A stretch of DNA of 64,000 bases from an uncultured Lachnospiraceae bacterium (GCA_910579505.1 CAJTTZ010000009.1:1-64000); one strand, 5' to 3'. Positions 43,214-52,943 are shown, numbered from the stretch's first letter. The notes: generated by a model not told the origin, from the sequence alone. Numbers and translations: made by a program.

Positions 43214-44713
43214 CTATCTGGAAAGGCGGATTACGTTCCAGCTCGCTTTTCCTAAGACGGCCTGCAGTACCCCGTCGTCCACTTTGGCGTTTCCGTCCGC
43301 CTTAGGAACGACATTGTCAGGATTTGCTTCCGTATTAACGGCTTTCAGGTCGTCGTTGTGCATAACGATATGTTCCTGAACCCGGTACCCTGCATATTGG
43401 CGAAGGTCCAGGGTTACTTCCATATCCTCGTCCAGATCCTTGTTTACCGCAAAGACAACCAGTTCTTCCTTCTCAGGATTCTCCACAACCACGCAGTCAA
43501 GGTAGGGCGCTTCGCCATACTGTTTTGCCTCATAGACGGGCGATTTTACAAGCGTGTTTAAGACAGTTCCCTGTCCCAGAGTAGCCGCATGCATATAAGG
43601 ATAGAAGATCGTCTGTCTCCACGCGCCGGTATCAGAGGTCATGATCGGTGCAATTACGTTTACAAGCTGCGCAAGGCAGCCGATTTTTACACGGTCCGCG
43701 TGGCGAAGCATTGTAATCAGCATGCTGCCCACTAACAGCGCGTCCTCAAAGTTATAGATATCCTCAAGCTGATGAGGCTTCTGCACCCACTTTTCGAGCT
43801 GCTTGTCCGCCTCCTCGGAATGGAACCATACATTCCACTCGTCCAGGGAGATATTGATATTCTTTTTGCCGTGGTGCTTGCCCTTGACATAGTCGCAGAT
43901 GGAGATCACCGTCGAGATAAACTGATCCAGATCTACGCTGCTCGCAAGGAAGTTTGCGGAATCATTATCACGGTTCCCATAATACTGGTGCATGGAAACG
44001 TAATCAACCGTGTCGTAACACTCGTCAAGCACGGTTGCCTCCCACTCTCCGAAGGTGGGCATCTGGGAATTGGAGCTGCCGCATGCCACTAATTCAATGG
44101 AAGGATCTAAGATTTTCATTGCCTTGCCAGTCTCGTTGGCAATTCGGGCGTACTCTACAGCCGTCTTATGCCCGGTCTGCCAGGGACCGTCCATTTCATT
44201 TCCGAGACACCATGTCTTTATGTCGTGGGGCTGTTCGTAGCCGTGGGATCGGCGAAGGTCGCTCATCAGAGTACCTCCTTTAAAGTTGCAGTATTCCAAC
44301 AGTTCTTTTGCCTCCTGCAGTCCTCTTGTGCCCAGATTGACAGCCATCATAATGTCGCTTCCCGCTTTTTTCGACCAGTCGGCAAATTCATTGAGACCAA
44401 ATTCATTGGACTCAACGACCTGCCATGCGAGGTCAACCTGTGCGGGACGTTTCTCTTTCGGCCCCACGCCGTCTTCCCAGCGGTAGCCGGATACAAAGTT
44501 CCCTCCCGGATAACGCACAATCGGCACATTGCACTCCCTTATCAGTTCCAGTGCATCTTTGCGGAAACCCTGCTCATCCGCAAAAGCGCTTTCCGGCTGA
44601 TAAATCCCCTCATAAACCGCCCGTCCCAGATGCTCGATAAACGATCCGTAGATCCTTCTGTCAATTTCACTCACGATGTACTCTTTGTCGATAATAACTT
44701 TCGCTTTTTTCAT
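43214..44713 (-). CDS. abfA: GH51 alpha-L-arabinofuranosidase
   Basis: 499 residues from MKKAKVIIDKEYIVSEIDRR (44713). Acid/base E173 is in CLGNEMDGPWQ and nucleophile E292 in ISLDEWNVW. IYGSFIEHLGRAVYEGIY and RYPGGNFVSGYRWEDGVG are typical of GH51. There is no signal peptide, so it acts in the cytosol on arabino-oligosaccharides taken up by the cell. AAGGG precedes the start. The divergent AraC-type gene and paired operators upstream suggest substrate induction. Confidence 0.94.
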   Translation of the reverse strand: MKKAKVIIDKEYIVSEIDRRIYGSFIEHLGRAVYEGIYQPESAFADEQGFRKDALELIRECNVPIVRYPGGNFVSGYRWEDGVGPKEKRPAQVDLAWQVVESNEFGLNEFADWSKKAGSDIMMAVNLGTRGLQEAKELLEYCNFKGGTLMSDLRRSHGYEQPHDIKTWCLGNEMDGPWQTGHKTAVEYARIANETGKAMKILDPSIELVACGSSNSQMPTFGEWEATVLDECYDTVDYVSMHQYYGNRDNDSANFLASSVDLDQFISTVISICDYVKGKHHGKKNINISLDEWNVWFHSEEADKQLEKWVQKPHQLEDIYNFEDALLVGSMLITMLRHADRVKIGCLAQLVNVIAPIMTSDTGAWRQTIFYPYMHAATLGQGTVLNTLVKSPVYEAKQYGEAPYLDCVVVENPEKEELVVFAVNKDLDEDMEVTLDLRQYAGYRVQEHIVMHNDDLKAVNTEANPDNVVPKADGNAKVDDGVLQAVLGKASWNVIRLSR

Positions 44714-44759
44714 GTTTGACCCTTCCCTTTCGTTGTTGATAAATATACTTTGTAGACTA

Positions 44760-44891
44760 TTGCGCAAATAATATAATTATAAGCAGACCCTTGGAAAGCG
44801 TCAGTGCTTAATGAGGTTTTTTACGAATTTAGCACTGTTACGCTTGGAACGGAGCGCAAGCGCGTCTGCGTTGATTATGTTATTTGCGCAA
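44760..44891. promoter_or_regulatory. paired operators between abfA and araC-type gene
   Basis: TTGCGCAAATAA (44760-44771) and TTATTTGCGCAA (44880-44891) are exact inverse copies, each centred on palindromic TTGCGCAA. Between them lies an imperfect hairpin built from AAGCGTcAGTGCT and AGCACTgttACGCTT. The two sites are 109 bp apart, a spacing that could allow looping by the AraC regulator. Confidence 0.55.
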
Positions 44892-45007
44892 TCTCATAAC
44901 ATAAATTTATTCTACTTAAAGAGTATGAAAATAACCATATCTTTTCTTGCGCCATATTTGACTTTTCTTCCGATAATGGAATAGAATAAAGAACAGGGAG
45001 GTGCCCC

Positions 45008-45781
45008 ATGTTTCACACAGGCTACTGCGACTACAACCGGTTTAACCCGGACTGCGATATCATCAATCGTCCCGAGGGAAGCGGAGATTATCTCTTCCTT
45101 CATTTCATGTCGCCCATGAAAGTACGGCTTGGCGCCAGGGTACAGACGGCAAAGGAGGGCGCGTTCCTGCTATATACGCCGGGAGAGGCACAGATTTATC
45201 AGGCGGTCGGCCGTTTTAAAAACAGTTTTGTACATTTTACATGTGACGATGACAGTTTCCTTGCCACGTATGACCTTCCTGTCAATACAATTGTTTATCC
45301 GCCCTATCCCGACGCCATGAACGCCCTGTTCAAGTCCATCTATGTGGAGAGCGTGACAAAGCAGGATTATTATCGGGAACAGATTGATAAACTGATGCAT
45401 CAGCTTTTTATTCTTTTTTCCAGACAGCTTCACACATTCCCGGAGGGGAAAGGATTTCAGGCGGATCTTTTTGAGGAGTTTAAGAAAGCAAGAATTGAGA
45501 TCCTGACGCATATTGACAGAAAATGGGATGCAGACAGCATGGCAGCTTTGACCAATCTCGGGACGAGCCAGTTTTACAGCTATTACAAGATATTTTTTAA
45601 CCGCTCGCCCAAATCAGAACTGCTGGACGCCCGCATGGAGCGTTCTAAGTATCTGCTGCGGGTGGAAAAACTGCCGGTGGCACAGGCGGCGGCACAGGCT
45701 GGATTTGACAGCCTTCCGCACTTTACACGCTATTTTAAGAAAGTGTGCGGAATGACACCTTCGGAATATGGAAGGACATGA
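45008..45781 (+). CDS. AraC-family regulator, likely of abfA
   Basis: 257 residues. The N-terminal half is a cupin-like sensor (AKEGAFLLYTPGEAQIYQ). The C-terminal double helix-turn-helix has MAALTNLGTSQFYSYYKIFF and VAQAAAQAGFDSLPHFTRYF, ending KKVCGMTPSEYGR. AGGGAGG precedes the start. It is divergent from the arabinofuranosidase gene with two matching palindromes between them, so control of abfA by an arabinose-derived sugar is a reasonable inference. Confidence 0.85.
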   Translation: MFHTGYCDYNRFNPDCDIINRPEGSGDYLFLHFMSPMKVRLGARVQTAKEGAFLLYTPGEAQIYQAVGRFKNSFVHFTCDDDSFLATYDLPVNTIVYPPYPDAMNALFKSIYVESVTKQDYYREQIDKLMHQLFILFSRQLHTFPEGKGFQADLFEEFKKARIEILTHIDRKWDADSMAALTNLGTSQFYSYYKIFFNRSPKSELLDARMERSKYLLRVEKLPVAQAAAQAGFDSLPHFTRYFKKVCGMTPSEYGRT

Positions 45782-45853
45782 ACGGGCAGCCGATTTATTC
45801 TTTTTTGAAAAGATGATATAATGTATCTATGTATATTTCAGACGGAAAGGCGA

Positions 45854-46741
45854 ATGCGTAAATTACCGAATAAGAACCCTATGGAAAATAAGAAAATTAG
45901 AACGATCAGAATATTGGCGGCATCGGTGTTTGTAGTATGTATGATTCTGACAGGCTGGGAATACGGTCAGTCTTTAAGACACAGGGCTCAGCAGGACAGC
46001 TTAAAGGAGATGACAGACGAGACGGCGGTGAAGGATCAGATGGAAAGCGGCAGCGTTTTGAAAGACACTGGCGTGGCAACTCTCTCGGATCCGGGTACGG
46101 AGCATGCGCGAGACAGTGGGGAACAGGACGAAGGAACGACTAAAAACACAGCGGCACAAGAGCCGGCTATGCTGGACAGGTATGTCGAACTGTATGCGGA
46201 GAACAACGATCTTGCAGGATGGCTTTCAATTGCCGGCATGAAGATTGATTATCCTGTCATGCAGAATGAGGACGACGAATACTATCTGCACCGGGACTTT
46301 TATGGCAACGACAGTAAGTACGGATGCCTTTATGTGAGGGCACGGGCTGATCTTGACACCGGGACAAATTTTATCGTCTATGGTCATAACATGAAGGACG
46401 GGGCTATGTTTGGGGATCTGGACTCTTATTTAGAAAAAAGTTTTTATGAGAAACATTCTCTCATTTCCTTCCACACGCTATACGAAGAACGTGTTTATGA
46501 GATTATTGCGGTGTTCCGCTCCCAGGTCTACAATACAGATGACGACGTGTTTAAGTATTACCAGTTTTATGAGGCGGATACGCAGGAAGACTTTGACAGT
46601 TTTTATAACAATATTAAAGAACTCTCCCTCTACGATACGGGTGTGGAGGCGCGGTTTGGCGATACCTTTCTGACTCTTTCCACATGCGCCTACCATGTGA
46701 AAGACGGGCGGCTTGTGGTGGTGGCGAAAAGGGTGGCATAA
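45854..46741 (+). CDS. srtB: class B sortase
   Basis: 295 residues from MRKLPNKNPMENKK; GGAAAGG precedes the ATG. One N-terminal membrane anchor (IRILAASVFVVCMILTGW) is followed by an acidic, low-complexity linker of about 70 residues. The catalytic domain has NDLAGWLSIAGMKIDYPVMQ, catalytic H in IVYGHNMKDGAMFG, and TLSTCAY with the active Cys, then RLVVVAKR with Arg. It joins sorted surface proteins or pilins to the wall. No substrate with a sorting signal is adjacent. Confidence 0.9.
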   Translation: MRKLPNKNPMENKKIRTIRILAASVFVVCMILTGWEYGQSLRHRAQQDSLKEMTDETAVKDQMESGSVLKDTGVATLSDPGTEHARDSGEQDEGTTKNTAAQEPAMLDRYVELYAENNDLAGWLSIAGMKIDYPVMQNEDDEYYLHRDFYGNDSKYGCLYVRARADLDTGTNFIVYGHNMKDGAMFGDLDSYLEKSFYEKHSLISFHTLYEERVYEIIAVFRSQVYNTDDDVFKYYQFYEADTQEDFDSFYNNIKELSLYDTGVEARFGDTFLTLSTCAYHVKDGRLVVVAKRVA

Positions 46742-46805
46742 ATCAGTCCTGGAATGCAAGGCTAGATTTCGGTCTAAGGGATAAGAAGCCGGACAAACAG
46801 TACAA

Positions 46806-46838
46806 AGACAGATGGAAAAGTGACCATCTGTCTATTCT
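46806..46838. terminator. bidirectional terminator between srtB and the STAND gene
   Basis: AGACAGATGG (46806-46815) pairs perfectly with CCATCTGTCT (46824-46833). T-rich tails follow on plus (ATTCTTG) and minus (TTTGT). Confidence 0.65.
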
Positions 46839-46896
46839 TGTCAATGGATATCCGTAATTTCCTTTGTACACCTCGGACCAAATTATGCGTAAAAAT

Positions 46897-49671
46897 TCAG
46901 CTACTTACTTCCTCCTTTAAGGATAACATGTACCCTTTTTCGTTTTCTCCGATTACTCGGGCCCTTATTGTCTGGCCTCTTTTTAAGGACTGCTTTCGAC
47001 CATAAGGAATTTCTGTATTATGAATAATAGCTTTATCAACATTATTGACTGTAACCAAAACACCATACTTTGCAATATAGGTTATAACAGCACTGACATA
47101 TTCTCCACCGACATATTTCTTCTTTTCTATCTCATATTGTAGTTTTGAAATTTGACGTTTAAATAGGTCGCTAAAATTGGTATTTCCGTACGCAATGATT
47201 CCTCTAACCAATTTCATACCGTCATGCCCCTGAAGGCTCAACTCTAAGGCTAATTTGGCTGTATTAATAAGCGCAATAGATACATTATGCTTAATAGATG
47301 GCCGAAACTCTGAAAAATTTTTGGATATAACATATTTATACAGCTCCCGGCCATATTCGTTTAGTATTCTCTGTTCTGCGCTTTTTTTGACCTTTTCAGG
47401 GGTATTAACCATAACATTATGGCTGCAAAAAGCAACAGTCATGGCAAATAATTCTAAGTTATGCCAATGAGTTTTTCGGTTTGCTTTATTGGCAAAATAT
47501 CGTTCCAGGATGTCGCAAGCCTTAGCTTTTGCTGTATCATCTAAACTCCAGAGTTGTTGCGTATATAATTTGAGGACATCTGCATCATTTTGAAAGCCTA
47601 GTCGCTGTACATAATCATCAAAAATTTGCACTGCACCTTCTATATCAAGCAAATTGATATTCATATAACTGGTAAGATTAATCAGCGCCCTTTTTTTAAC
47701 GTTTTTTTCGCACATTTTATCATTCAATAGGCGCTTATATCTTTCAATCGGTATATTTACGTTCCCTTGGTTTCGGCTATTGTTGGCTTCCTCTAACATT
47801 GCTTCATATACAGTTCCCTTAATGTTGATTCCGCCAATATCTGTAATTTTTCCCTTTATCCGATCCTTAAAATTTTGCGGCTCATTGTCATAATGACCTT
47901 TCATTCTTAAAAAAAGATCTTGTGAATATACTCTGTAATTATCATCATCATATTGCTCAATGACTTTTTGATCTACAAGTTCCTGAATTGCGCTCATAAC
48001 TTCTTCACTGTCATAATCATTTAGAAGAAATTCTAAAACATGTTTCTTAAAAATTAAGTCTTTCTCTTCCGCAATTTGTGAAATAATTTCAAAAGCTTTC
48101 TTTGCCACGTCACTTAGATAAGTATAAATTTTACCATATAGAAATTCCTGCGCATTTCGGCTATTTTTCAATTCCTTCAAAAAATCAATTGCCAGTCCCC
48201 GCTGTACGTATAGATTAGAAAACTGATATAAAAATATAGCACGTCCTGATGTCGCTTCATGTATAATATTTAATATCTCTTTATCTTCCAATTCATTTTT
48301 TAGCTCATCTGCATATTCCGAATATTCATTAGTAAATACACTCTCCAAAAACCCCTTTGTTTCCTGAAGACCAAATTCATCTGAGACAATCTCAACACCC
48401 GTGGACAGCCTCCTGTTTCTTGTTGTCAAAATTACCTTAAAATAGTCAATATTTAGCTGCTTGATAAAGTTCTGAATCTTTTCTTTTTCTGAATCAATAA
48501 ATGTTTCATAATCATCAATAACAAGCAGAATTTTACTTCTTATTGACAAAATTTTTTCCTTTTTAGTTTCGATACTTCCTTCGGCATCTTGATCGAAGAC
48601 GACCGCTATAATACTATCCAATATTTCCTCATATGTTCGTATGTTTTGTATTTCGACTATTTTTCCTGTTTTTGTATCGTAATTTCGCTCCTTTGCACTG
48701 GTAAATACAATGTAAGAGAAATCGGCATGAAGATTATCATATTTCTTCATACAAATATTTTGAACACATGCTGTTTTACCAGTTCCTCCATGGCCCCAGA
48801 CTGTTGCCTGCACATTTGACCTGTTTTTATCCAAAAACTCTTCTATCTTCTTTTCGACAGGTACTGTTATAAAGTTGCAGTAATTTTTTTCAAAATAATT
48901 CATGATGGTTTTATTAGAGCTTATACGGCGACGTTCTGATTCATAGGATAAAGAAATAAATTCTTCTATCCGTATCTCTTTAGTCGCTCCTCTAAAAAGC
49001 TGATTTACTTTGACATTCCCAGATAGCTTATCCAATAAAGATTGAAAAACAAATACTTCATCTCCTTTGTTATATATGAAGATAAAAGGCGAAACTCTAT
49101 AATATGTTTTGTTGCTATCATATAAAAAAACTGAGTTATCTGGAACGTGCTGGCCTAACACTGCAATAGGACACGCCCACTTTACGGGGACACCTCCACT
49201 ATTCACAGAAAATCTCAATCCAGTATATGTATCCTCTTTTGACCCTAAGACACAAACCATATCATATTCTTGTTTAAGAAAATTTAATTGTATTAAATCT
49301 CTGTACAAATCATTTAATTCTTTTTCTAGTTGTGGCTCATTATCACTGTGAACATATCCATGTCCCATGGTCTGATTCCGTAAAGCTGTATATTTTTCAA
49401 AAGATTTTAATCCTCTTTTGGGAATAAGACGATAGCCATTGTCTAATTTCCTGATTGCACCTACTGCTTGTCCAATTGTTAGTTTATTTAGGTCCTCAAC
49501 TATTTTGCATCTGTCATCCACACCTATAGTTCCTATATTTTCGTTCCATAAGCATCCTAAAACTAAGTAAAAAATATATTCAACTCTTTCCCTCAATAAA
49601 GTCTGCATCTCAGTCGTATTTTTTTCACTAACATTGATTAACCTGTCTAGTTTTTTAATAATGAAATCCAT
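46897..49671 (-). CDS. HEPN-like / STAND NTPase / S1-domain protein (defence candidate)
   Basis: 924 residues from MDFIIKKLDRLINVSEKN; GGGGG lies 8 nt before the ATG at 49671. Residues 1-130 are helical and contain LRNQTMGHG (R98...H104), fitting the R-x4-6-H active site of HEPN ribonucleases. A beta-rich region follows (to about 250). The NB-ARC-like STAND ATPase has Walker A GHGGTGKT (293-300), Walker B ILLVIDD (381-387) and sensor TTRNR (416-420). A winged-helix and a long helical repeat region come next. The last 70 residues resemble an S1/OB RNA-binding domain (YVSAVITYIAKYGVLVTV...RARVIGENEKGYMLSLKE). I infer an abortive-infection sensor that cuts RNA. The HEPN and S1 assignments rest on motif reading only. 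It is AT-rich and sits beside mobile-element debris. Confidence 0.65.
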   Translation of the reverse strand: MDFIIKKLDRLINVSEKNTTEMQTLLRERVEYIFYLVLGCLWNENIGTIGVDDRCKIVEDLNKLTIGQAVGAIRKLDNGYRLIPKRGLKSFEKYTALRNQTMGHGYVHSDNEPQLEKELNDLYRDLIQLNFLKQEYDMVCVLGSKEDTYTGLRFSVNSGGVPVKWACPIAVLGQHVPDNSVFLYDSNKTYYRVSPFIFIYNKGDEVFVFQSLLDKLSGNVKVNQLFRGATKEIRIEEFISLSYESERRRISSNKTIMNYFEKNYCNFITVPVEKKIEEFLDKNRSNVQATVWGHGGTGKTACVQNICMKKYDNLHADFSYIVFTSAKERNYDTKTGKIVEIQNIRTYEEILDSIIAVVFDQDAEGSIETKKEKILSIRSKILLVIDDYETFIDSEKEKIQNFIKQLNIDYFKVILTTRNRRLSTGVEIVSDEFGLQETKGFLESVFTNEYSEYADELKNELEDKEILNIIHEATSGRAIFLYQFSNLYVQRGLAIDFLKELKNSRNAQEFLYGKIYTYLSDVAKKAFEIISQIAEEKDLIFKKHVLEFLLNDYDSEEVMSAIQELVDQKVIEQYDDDNYRVYSQDLFLRMKGHYDNEPQNFKDRIKGKITDIGGINIKGTVYEAMLEEANNSRNQGNVNIPIERYKRLLNDKMCEKNVKKRALINLTSYMNINLLDIEGAVQIFDDYVQRLGFQNDADVLKLYTQQLWSLDDTAKAKACDILERYFANKANRKTHWHNLELFAMTVAFCSHNVMVNTPEKVKKSAEQRILNEYGRELYKYVISKNFSEFRPSIKHNVSIALINTAKLALELSLQGHDGMKLVRGIIAYGNTNFSDLFKRQISKLQYEIEKKKYVGGEYVSAVITYIAKYGVLVTVNNVDKAIIHNTEIPYGRKQSLKRGQTIRARVIGENEKGYMLSLKEEVSS

Positions 49672-49749
49672 GTCACATCCCCCGTTATAAATTTTTTCTT
49701 GCATAGTCCCTATTATTAAATTGAATAACTTTAATATATTGCAAATTTT

Positions 49750-49802
49750 GACTATGTAGCATAGTCTGCCATAATGATATCGAGATTCAACGGAAATGTC
49801 AA
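49750..49802 (-). promoter_or_regulatory. promoter and palindrome of the STAND gene
   Basis: Minus strand TTGACA (49802-49797), 17 bp, TATCAT (49779-49774). Just downstream, at the expected start of transcription, GACTATG and CATAGTC form a 7-bp perfect palindrome (49750-49766), a possible operator or 5' hairpin. Confidence 0.7.
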
Positions 49803-49837
49803 TTATTTTGGAAATTGAGATATCTGATAAATACCAC

Positions 49838-49940
49838 ATGTCAGTGACACACAGCCGGTCAGCGGGGCTGTCAATGTTCCCCCGATACTGGATGATCTCT
49901 ATCTGTATCATTTTCAGGACGAGGAAGTAGGGAGAGGATG
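49838..49940 (+). pseudogene. C-terminal fragment of an ABC transporter ATPase
   Basis: About 33 codons ending NVPPILDDLYLYHFQDEEVG, the style of the C-terminal end of antibiotic-type ABC ATPases. A stop lies just upstream in frame, so the rest of the gene is lost. It directly precedes the broken permease gene, as the ATPase normally would. The STAND gene promoter region abuts it. Confidence 0.4.
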
Positions 49941-49942
49941 AA

Positions 49943-50721
49943 ATGAAACGATTATGGATTCTTGAATTAAAAAACTTATGAAGAAGCGTATGAATATTGG
50001 TTTAATAACAGTCTGCCTGTTATTAGTCGGGATATTGTTTTATCTTCTGATCTATCAGTTCATTGTACTTGATACGGATGGAAAGCAGTTGAACGGCACT
50101 GCAGCGATCACTATGAACAGAGAATTTGTAAATACTCGCGCAGGCAGGCTGACAGATGAAAAGATATGTGCTGATATTGCGGCGTATCAGGCGCTGCTTC
50201 ACGATCCTGAGAATGTTTCTAAAGACACGACTAAAAAACATTGACGAATCGTGCATATTTCAAATATAGCTTTCCCTATTCGGATTACTGGAAACTGATC
50301 AATGAGAATTATATTGCTCACTGCGCTAACGACTCTTCTTTTCCCGCAGTCGTAAATATGGATTTGGAGAATGGCATAGATTTTTACAGTGCCCGTAATG
50401 AAAAAAACGGCACACTGCTGAATCAGGCATATGTGGATTGGAATTTTTCAGACAGTGAAAAGGCATTTTTGGTTGGATCGGATTTCTTCTGTCACGATAC
50501 CGTATGAATACGGCTACCATACAGGATGGGAAATGCTGTTTAGCTGTCTGGAATTGTTTGTCATAGGCATGATTGGCATTTGTATCTGTGTGTCAGGAAC
50601 CTTTTTCGGAAAATATCAGTCCGGTGCAGACAGCATTATATTATCTTCCCGGTATGGAATACATCGGATTTTATTATGTTACATATCTTCCGGCAGAAGC
50701 TCGATCATAAGCTACATCTGA
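49943..50721 (+). pseudogene. frameshifted ABC-2 type permease
   Basis: ATG at 49943 behind GGGAGAGG gives MKRLWILELKNL, then a stop. The sequence resumes in another frame at about 49978 (MKKRMNIGLITVCLLLVGIL, a first membrane helix), shifts again near 50241 (YFKYSFPYSDYWKLINENYI, external domain), and returns near 50470 (YGYHTGWEMLFSCLELFVIG, KYQSGADSIILSSRYG). The last motif is typical of these permeases. At least three disruptions and the missing C-terminus make it non-functional. Confidence 0.6.
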
Positions 50722-50886
50722 AAGTCTTTGTCCGTAGCAGCACTCAAACCTGTTCAAATTGATCAGAATAGTGTTGAGAGTATTGACGCGGGTTTCACCT
50801 TCGATTCTGCCTTCGTTACGTTCTTCTTTTGCAATCTTTTCCATAATTTCACACATAACCTGTTGTCCCTCCTTGGGCTCTTTGTA
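50674..50886 (-). pseudogene. possible C-terminal fragment of an Rpn-type nuclease/transposase
   Basis: YKEPKEGQQVMCEIMEKIAK followed by EERNEGRIEGE resembles the charged C-terminal end of Rpn/PD-(D/E)XK family proteins, where MC..M......EGR.EG repeats are common. The catalytic N-terminal part is absent. It overlaps the end of the permease pseudogene. Confidence 0.35.
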
Positions 50887-50918
50887 CCGGCGCTTACTGC
50901 CGGAGGTGACGGGAAATA

Positions 50919-51119
50919 TTACAGATTCTTGGAATATGCCATAGCCTTTTTGCTGAGTTCACGTACACTGAGACCCTCATCTAAAGATTCCTGATGCCAT
51001 TTTGTGTAGTCAAATGGTTCACGGTTGATCAGAACGATAAATCTCTCCGCATCAACATAACCTAATTTAGAGATTAACGCGCTTATTCCTTCCTGTTTAA
51101 TGACGGCATCTGTTTTCAT
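50919..51119 (-). CDS. putative antitoxin paired with a PIN-domain toxin
   Basis: 66 residues from MKTDAVIKQEGISALISKLG; GGAGG lies 7 nt before this ATG (an overlapping ATG at 51125 is less well placed). The segment ERFIVLINREPFDYTKWHQE, then LDEGLSVRELSKKA, is known mainly in small proteins next to PIN genes. I do not see a classic DNA-binding fold. Its position directly behind the PIN gene suggests a type II pair, here in toxin-first order. Confidence 0.5.
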   Translation of the reverse strand: MKTDAVIKQEGISALISKLGYVDAERFIVLINREPFDYTKWHQESLDEGLSVRELSKKAMAYSKNL

Positions 51120-51121
51120 AA

Positions 51122-51559
51122 TCATTCCTCCATTTCATTTACAAAAGCAATAGGATCAACAATTTTTATTTCTGGTATTGGCGTGTTCAGTAATTTCTTA
51201 TCGGTAGTTATATAATATTTGCAATGGGCAGCTACAGCGCAGGAGATGTGCAGGGCATCATATGTTTTTATCCCTTTTTCAGCAAGTGACTCTGCGAATA
51301 GCAGGATATCCTCTGTTTCTTCTGTGACACAAAGTGAGGAAATCTTTTTCCATGGTGCAATGGCAAGACGTTTTTCCTCATATGGATTTTTCCCATTTTC
51401 ATAGTCTAAAATGTATGACCAGACTAGATCGTAGGTTCCTTCTCTGACTTTAGCCTGGATATATAATTTCGCTTGTGCTTCAAGATGAATCCGGATCTGG
51501 CTTTGGTCATCAAAAGGTCTGTTGTAACAGCAGTTATCCAAATATATTTTCAATACCAT
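51122..51559 (-). CDS. PIN-domain protein, likely VapC-like toxin
   Basis: 145 residues from MVLKIYLDNCCYNRPFDD; GGCGG precedes the ATG. Acidic PIN residues appear in YLDNCCYNR (first Asp), IKTYDALHISCAVA (third-position Asp in the helix) and YYITTDKKLL (late Asp). The fold would be a metal-dependent RNase. It overlaps or abuts the small downstream gene, as toxin-antitoxin genes do. It lies within integrative-element debris. Confidence 0.65.
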   Translation of the reverse strand: MVLKIYLDNCCYNRPFDDQSQIRIHLEAQAKLYIQAKVREGTYDLVWSYILDYENGKNPYEEKRLAIAPWKKISSLCVTEETEDILLFAESLAEKGIKTYDALHISCAVAAHCKYYITTDKKLLNTPIPEIKIVDPIAFVNEMEE

Positions 51560-51654
51560 TTCACCGCCTTTTATGATTGTTCTGTATAAGTATAACATAA
51601 AATAAGTATCTCGAAAATGAGAATCTTAATATCAGCAATATCTGGAAAATATCA

Positions 51655-52027
51655 TTAGCGGAGATGCTTATTTATATTTTTATGTTCTGTTTCATTATTT
51701 CGTTCTGCACCAAGATACTGCTCCAGTTTCTCCAGTTCACGCTCCATCTGTCTGACCTTTCCGCAATTCCGTTTTGCGGGAATCCCCCTGTTTGTCTGCT
51801 GACCATTCATTGTGCTTTTTCCCATGTTCTTTGCCTGGCATGATGGCAGACGGACGGTGTTCTTTATATAGTTCATCGCTTAGCTGCCGGATGCGGTAAT
51901 AATTCTTTTTGCAGTCATTATATTTACGGTTGTTAAGGTTACAAGAAACATTTCTGTGGAAAGGATAGGAATGAGAGAAAACAAAATAACATCGGATAAT
52001 GCGGAGAAGATATCTTCTGAGTTTCAT
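51655..52027 (-). pseudogene. relaxase (mobilisation nuclease) remnant
   Basis: One frame reads NRKYNDCKKNYYRIRQLSDE then HGKKHNEWSADKQGDSRKTE, typical of an internal segment of Tn916/CTn-type relaxases. The catalytic N-terminal part is missing, and the reading continues in another frame (51655-51876). It is a decayed piece of an integrative conjugative element. Confidence 0.55.
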
Positions 52028-52360
52028 GTGTTTTGCTACAAAGTGATCAGACGCAGCATCTTAAACCAGCTATGGGGTCATGTCAGATGCTGCAGGAAGT
52101 TTTCGATCAATACGACAGGCTGATTAACTACATACTTTTTGTGAAATCAGAAGCTGGCAGTTGAACCGCACACTGATGCCTATCGAAGATATGGTACAAC
52201 AAGTCAAGGTTGATCTGGTGAAGGCTATCAGGAAATTTACAATCAGGAATTAACGTTGGAGTGCAGAAATGCTCCTGGATTATCTTTTCACAATACTTGT
52301 CACTCTGATAAAGTGCGCAATATTTACGAAACACCCGCAGCAGGCGTCAGTGTCTTGCGC

Positions 52361-52943
52361 CCTAATACATTTCATACATATAAGTATCTTTAAGAACATT
52401 ATGTGGAAGATGTGTTAGGAAAGAAAAAGCTGGCAGACTTCAGATATGCGGATATGGTTCATTTCCATTTTTATCTGATCGAGGAAAAACAGCTCAAAGT
52501 TCGTACCGTTGAGCATATCCATATTATCCTTCATTCTGTATTTGAGATGGCGATCAAGGATAAGATTATCCGGCAGAACCCGACACAGGGGATCATGGCT
52601 CAGGTAAAGAAAAAACAGGGTAATCAAGGGAAACAAAAGACCCTCTGACAGTGGCACGGCAGGAAAGAGGTTTCCCTACGCCGACGATAAGCGGCATGAG
52701 CGGATTCATATTTGTAAATGAAGAATGCAGAGAACCCATTATCATCCCTCATTTCAGCTGCCACGTTTTTCGCCATACGTTTTGCACACGGTTTTGCGAA
52801 ACGAAACAAACGTCAAAGTCATTCAGGAGATAATGGGTCATGCAAACATCTCCATAACGATGGATATCTATGCCAAAGCTACGGAGGAAAAGAAAAAACA
52901 AGCATTGGACGAACTGTCCAGAAACCCTAAAATTTTTTAACAT
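52361..52943 (+). pseudogene. Tn916-type tyrosine integrase remnant
   Basis: The core-binding part reads VLGKKKLADFRYADMVHFHF and RTVEHIHIILHSVFEMAIKD (52403-52648). The catalytic part is split between frames: HFSCHVFRHTFCTRFCE near 52760 and NVKVIQEIMGHANISITMDI then YAKATEEKKKQALDEL to 52940. The catalytic Arg region between them is lost. Upstream, 52028-52360 contains only degenerate sequence with stops in all frames. Confidence 0.65.

Noticed and set aside
52028..52360. A gene between relaxase and integrase remnants
   Set aside because: All frames are interrupted by stops; only degenerate fragments are seen.
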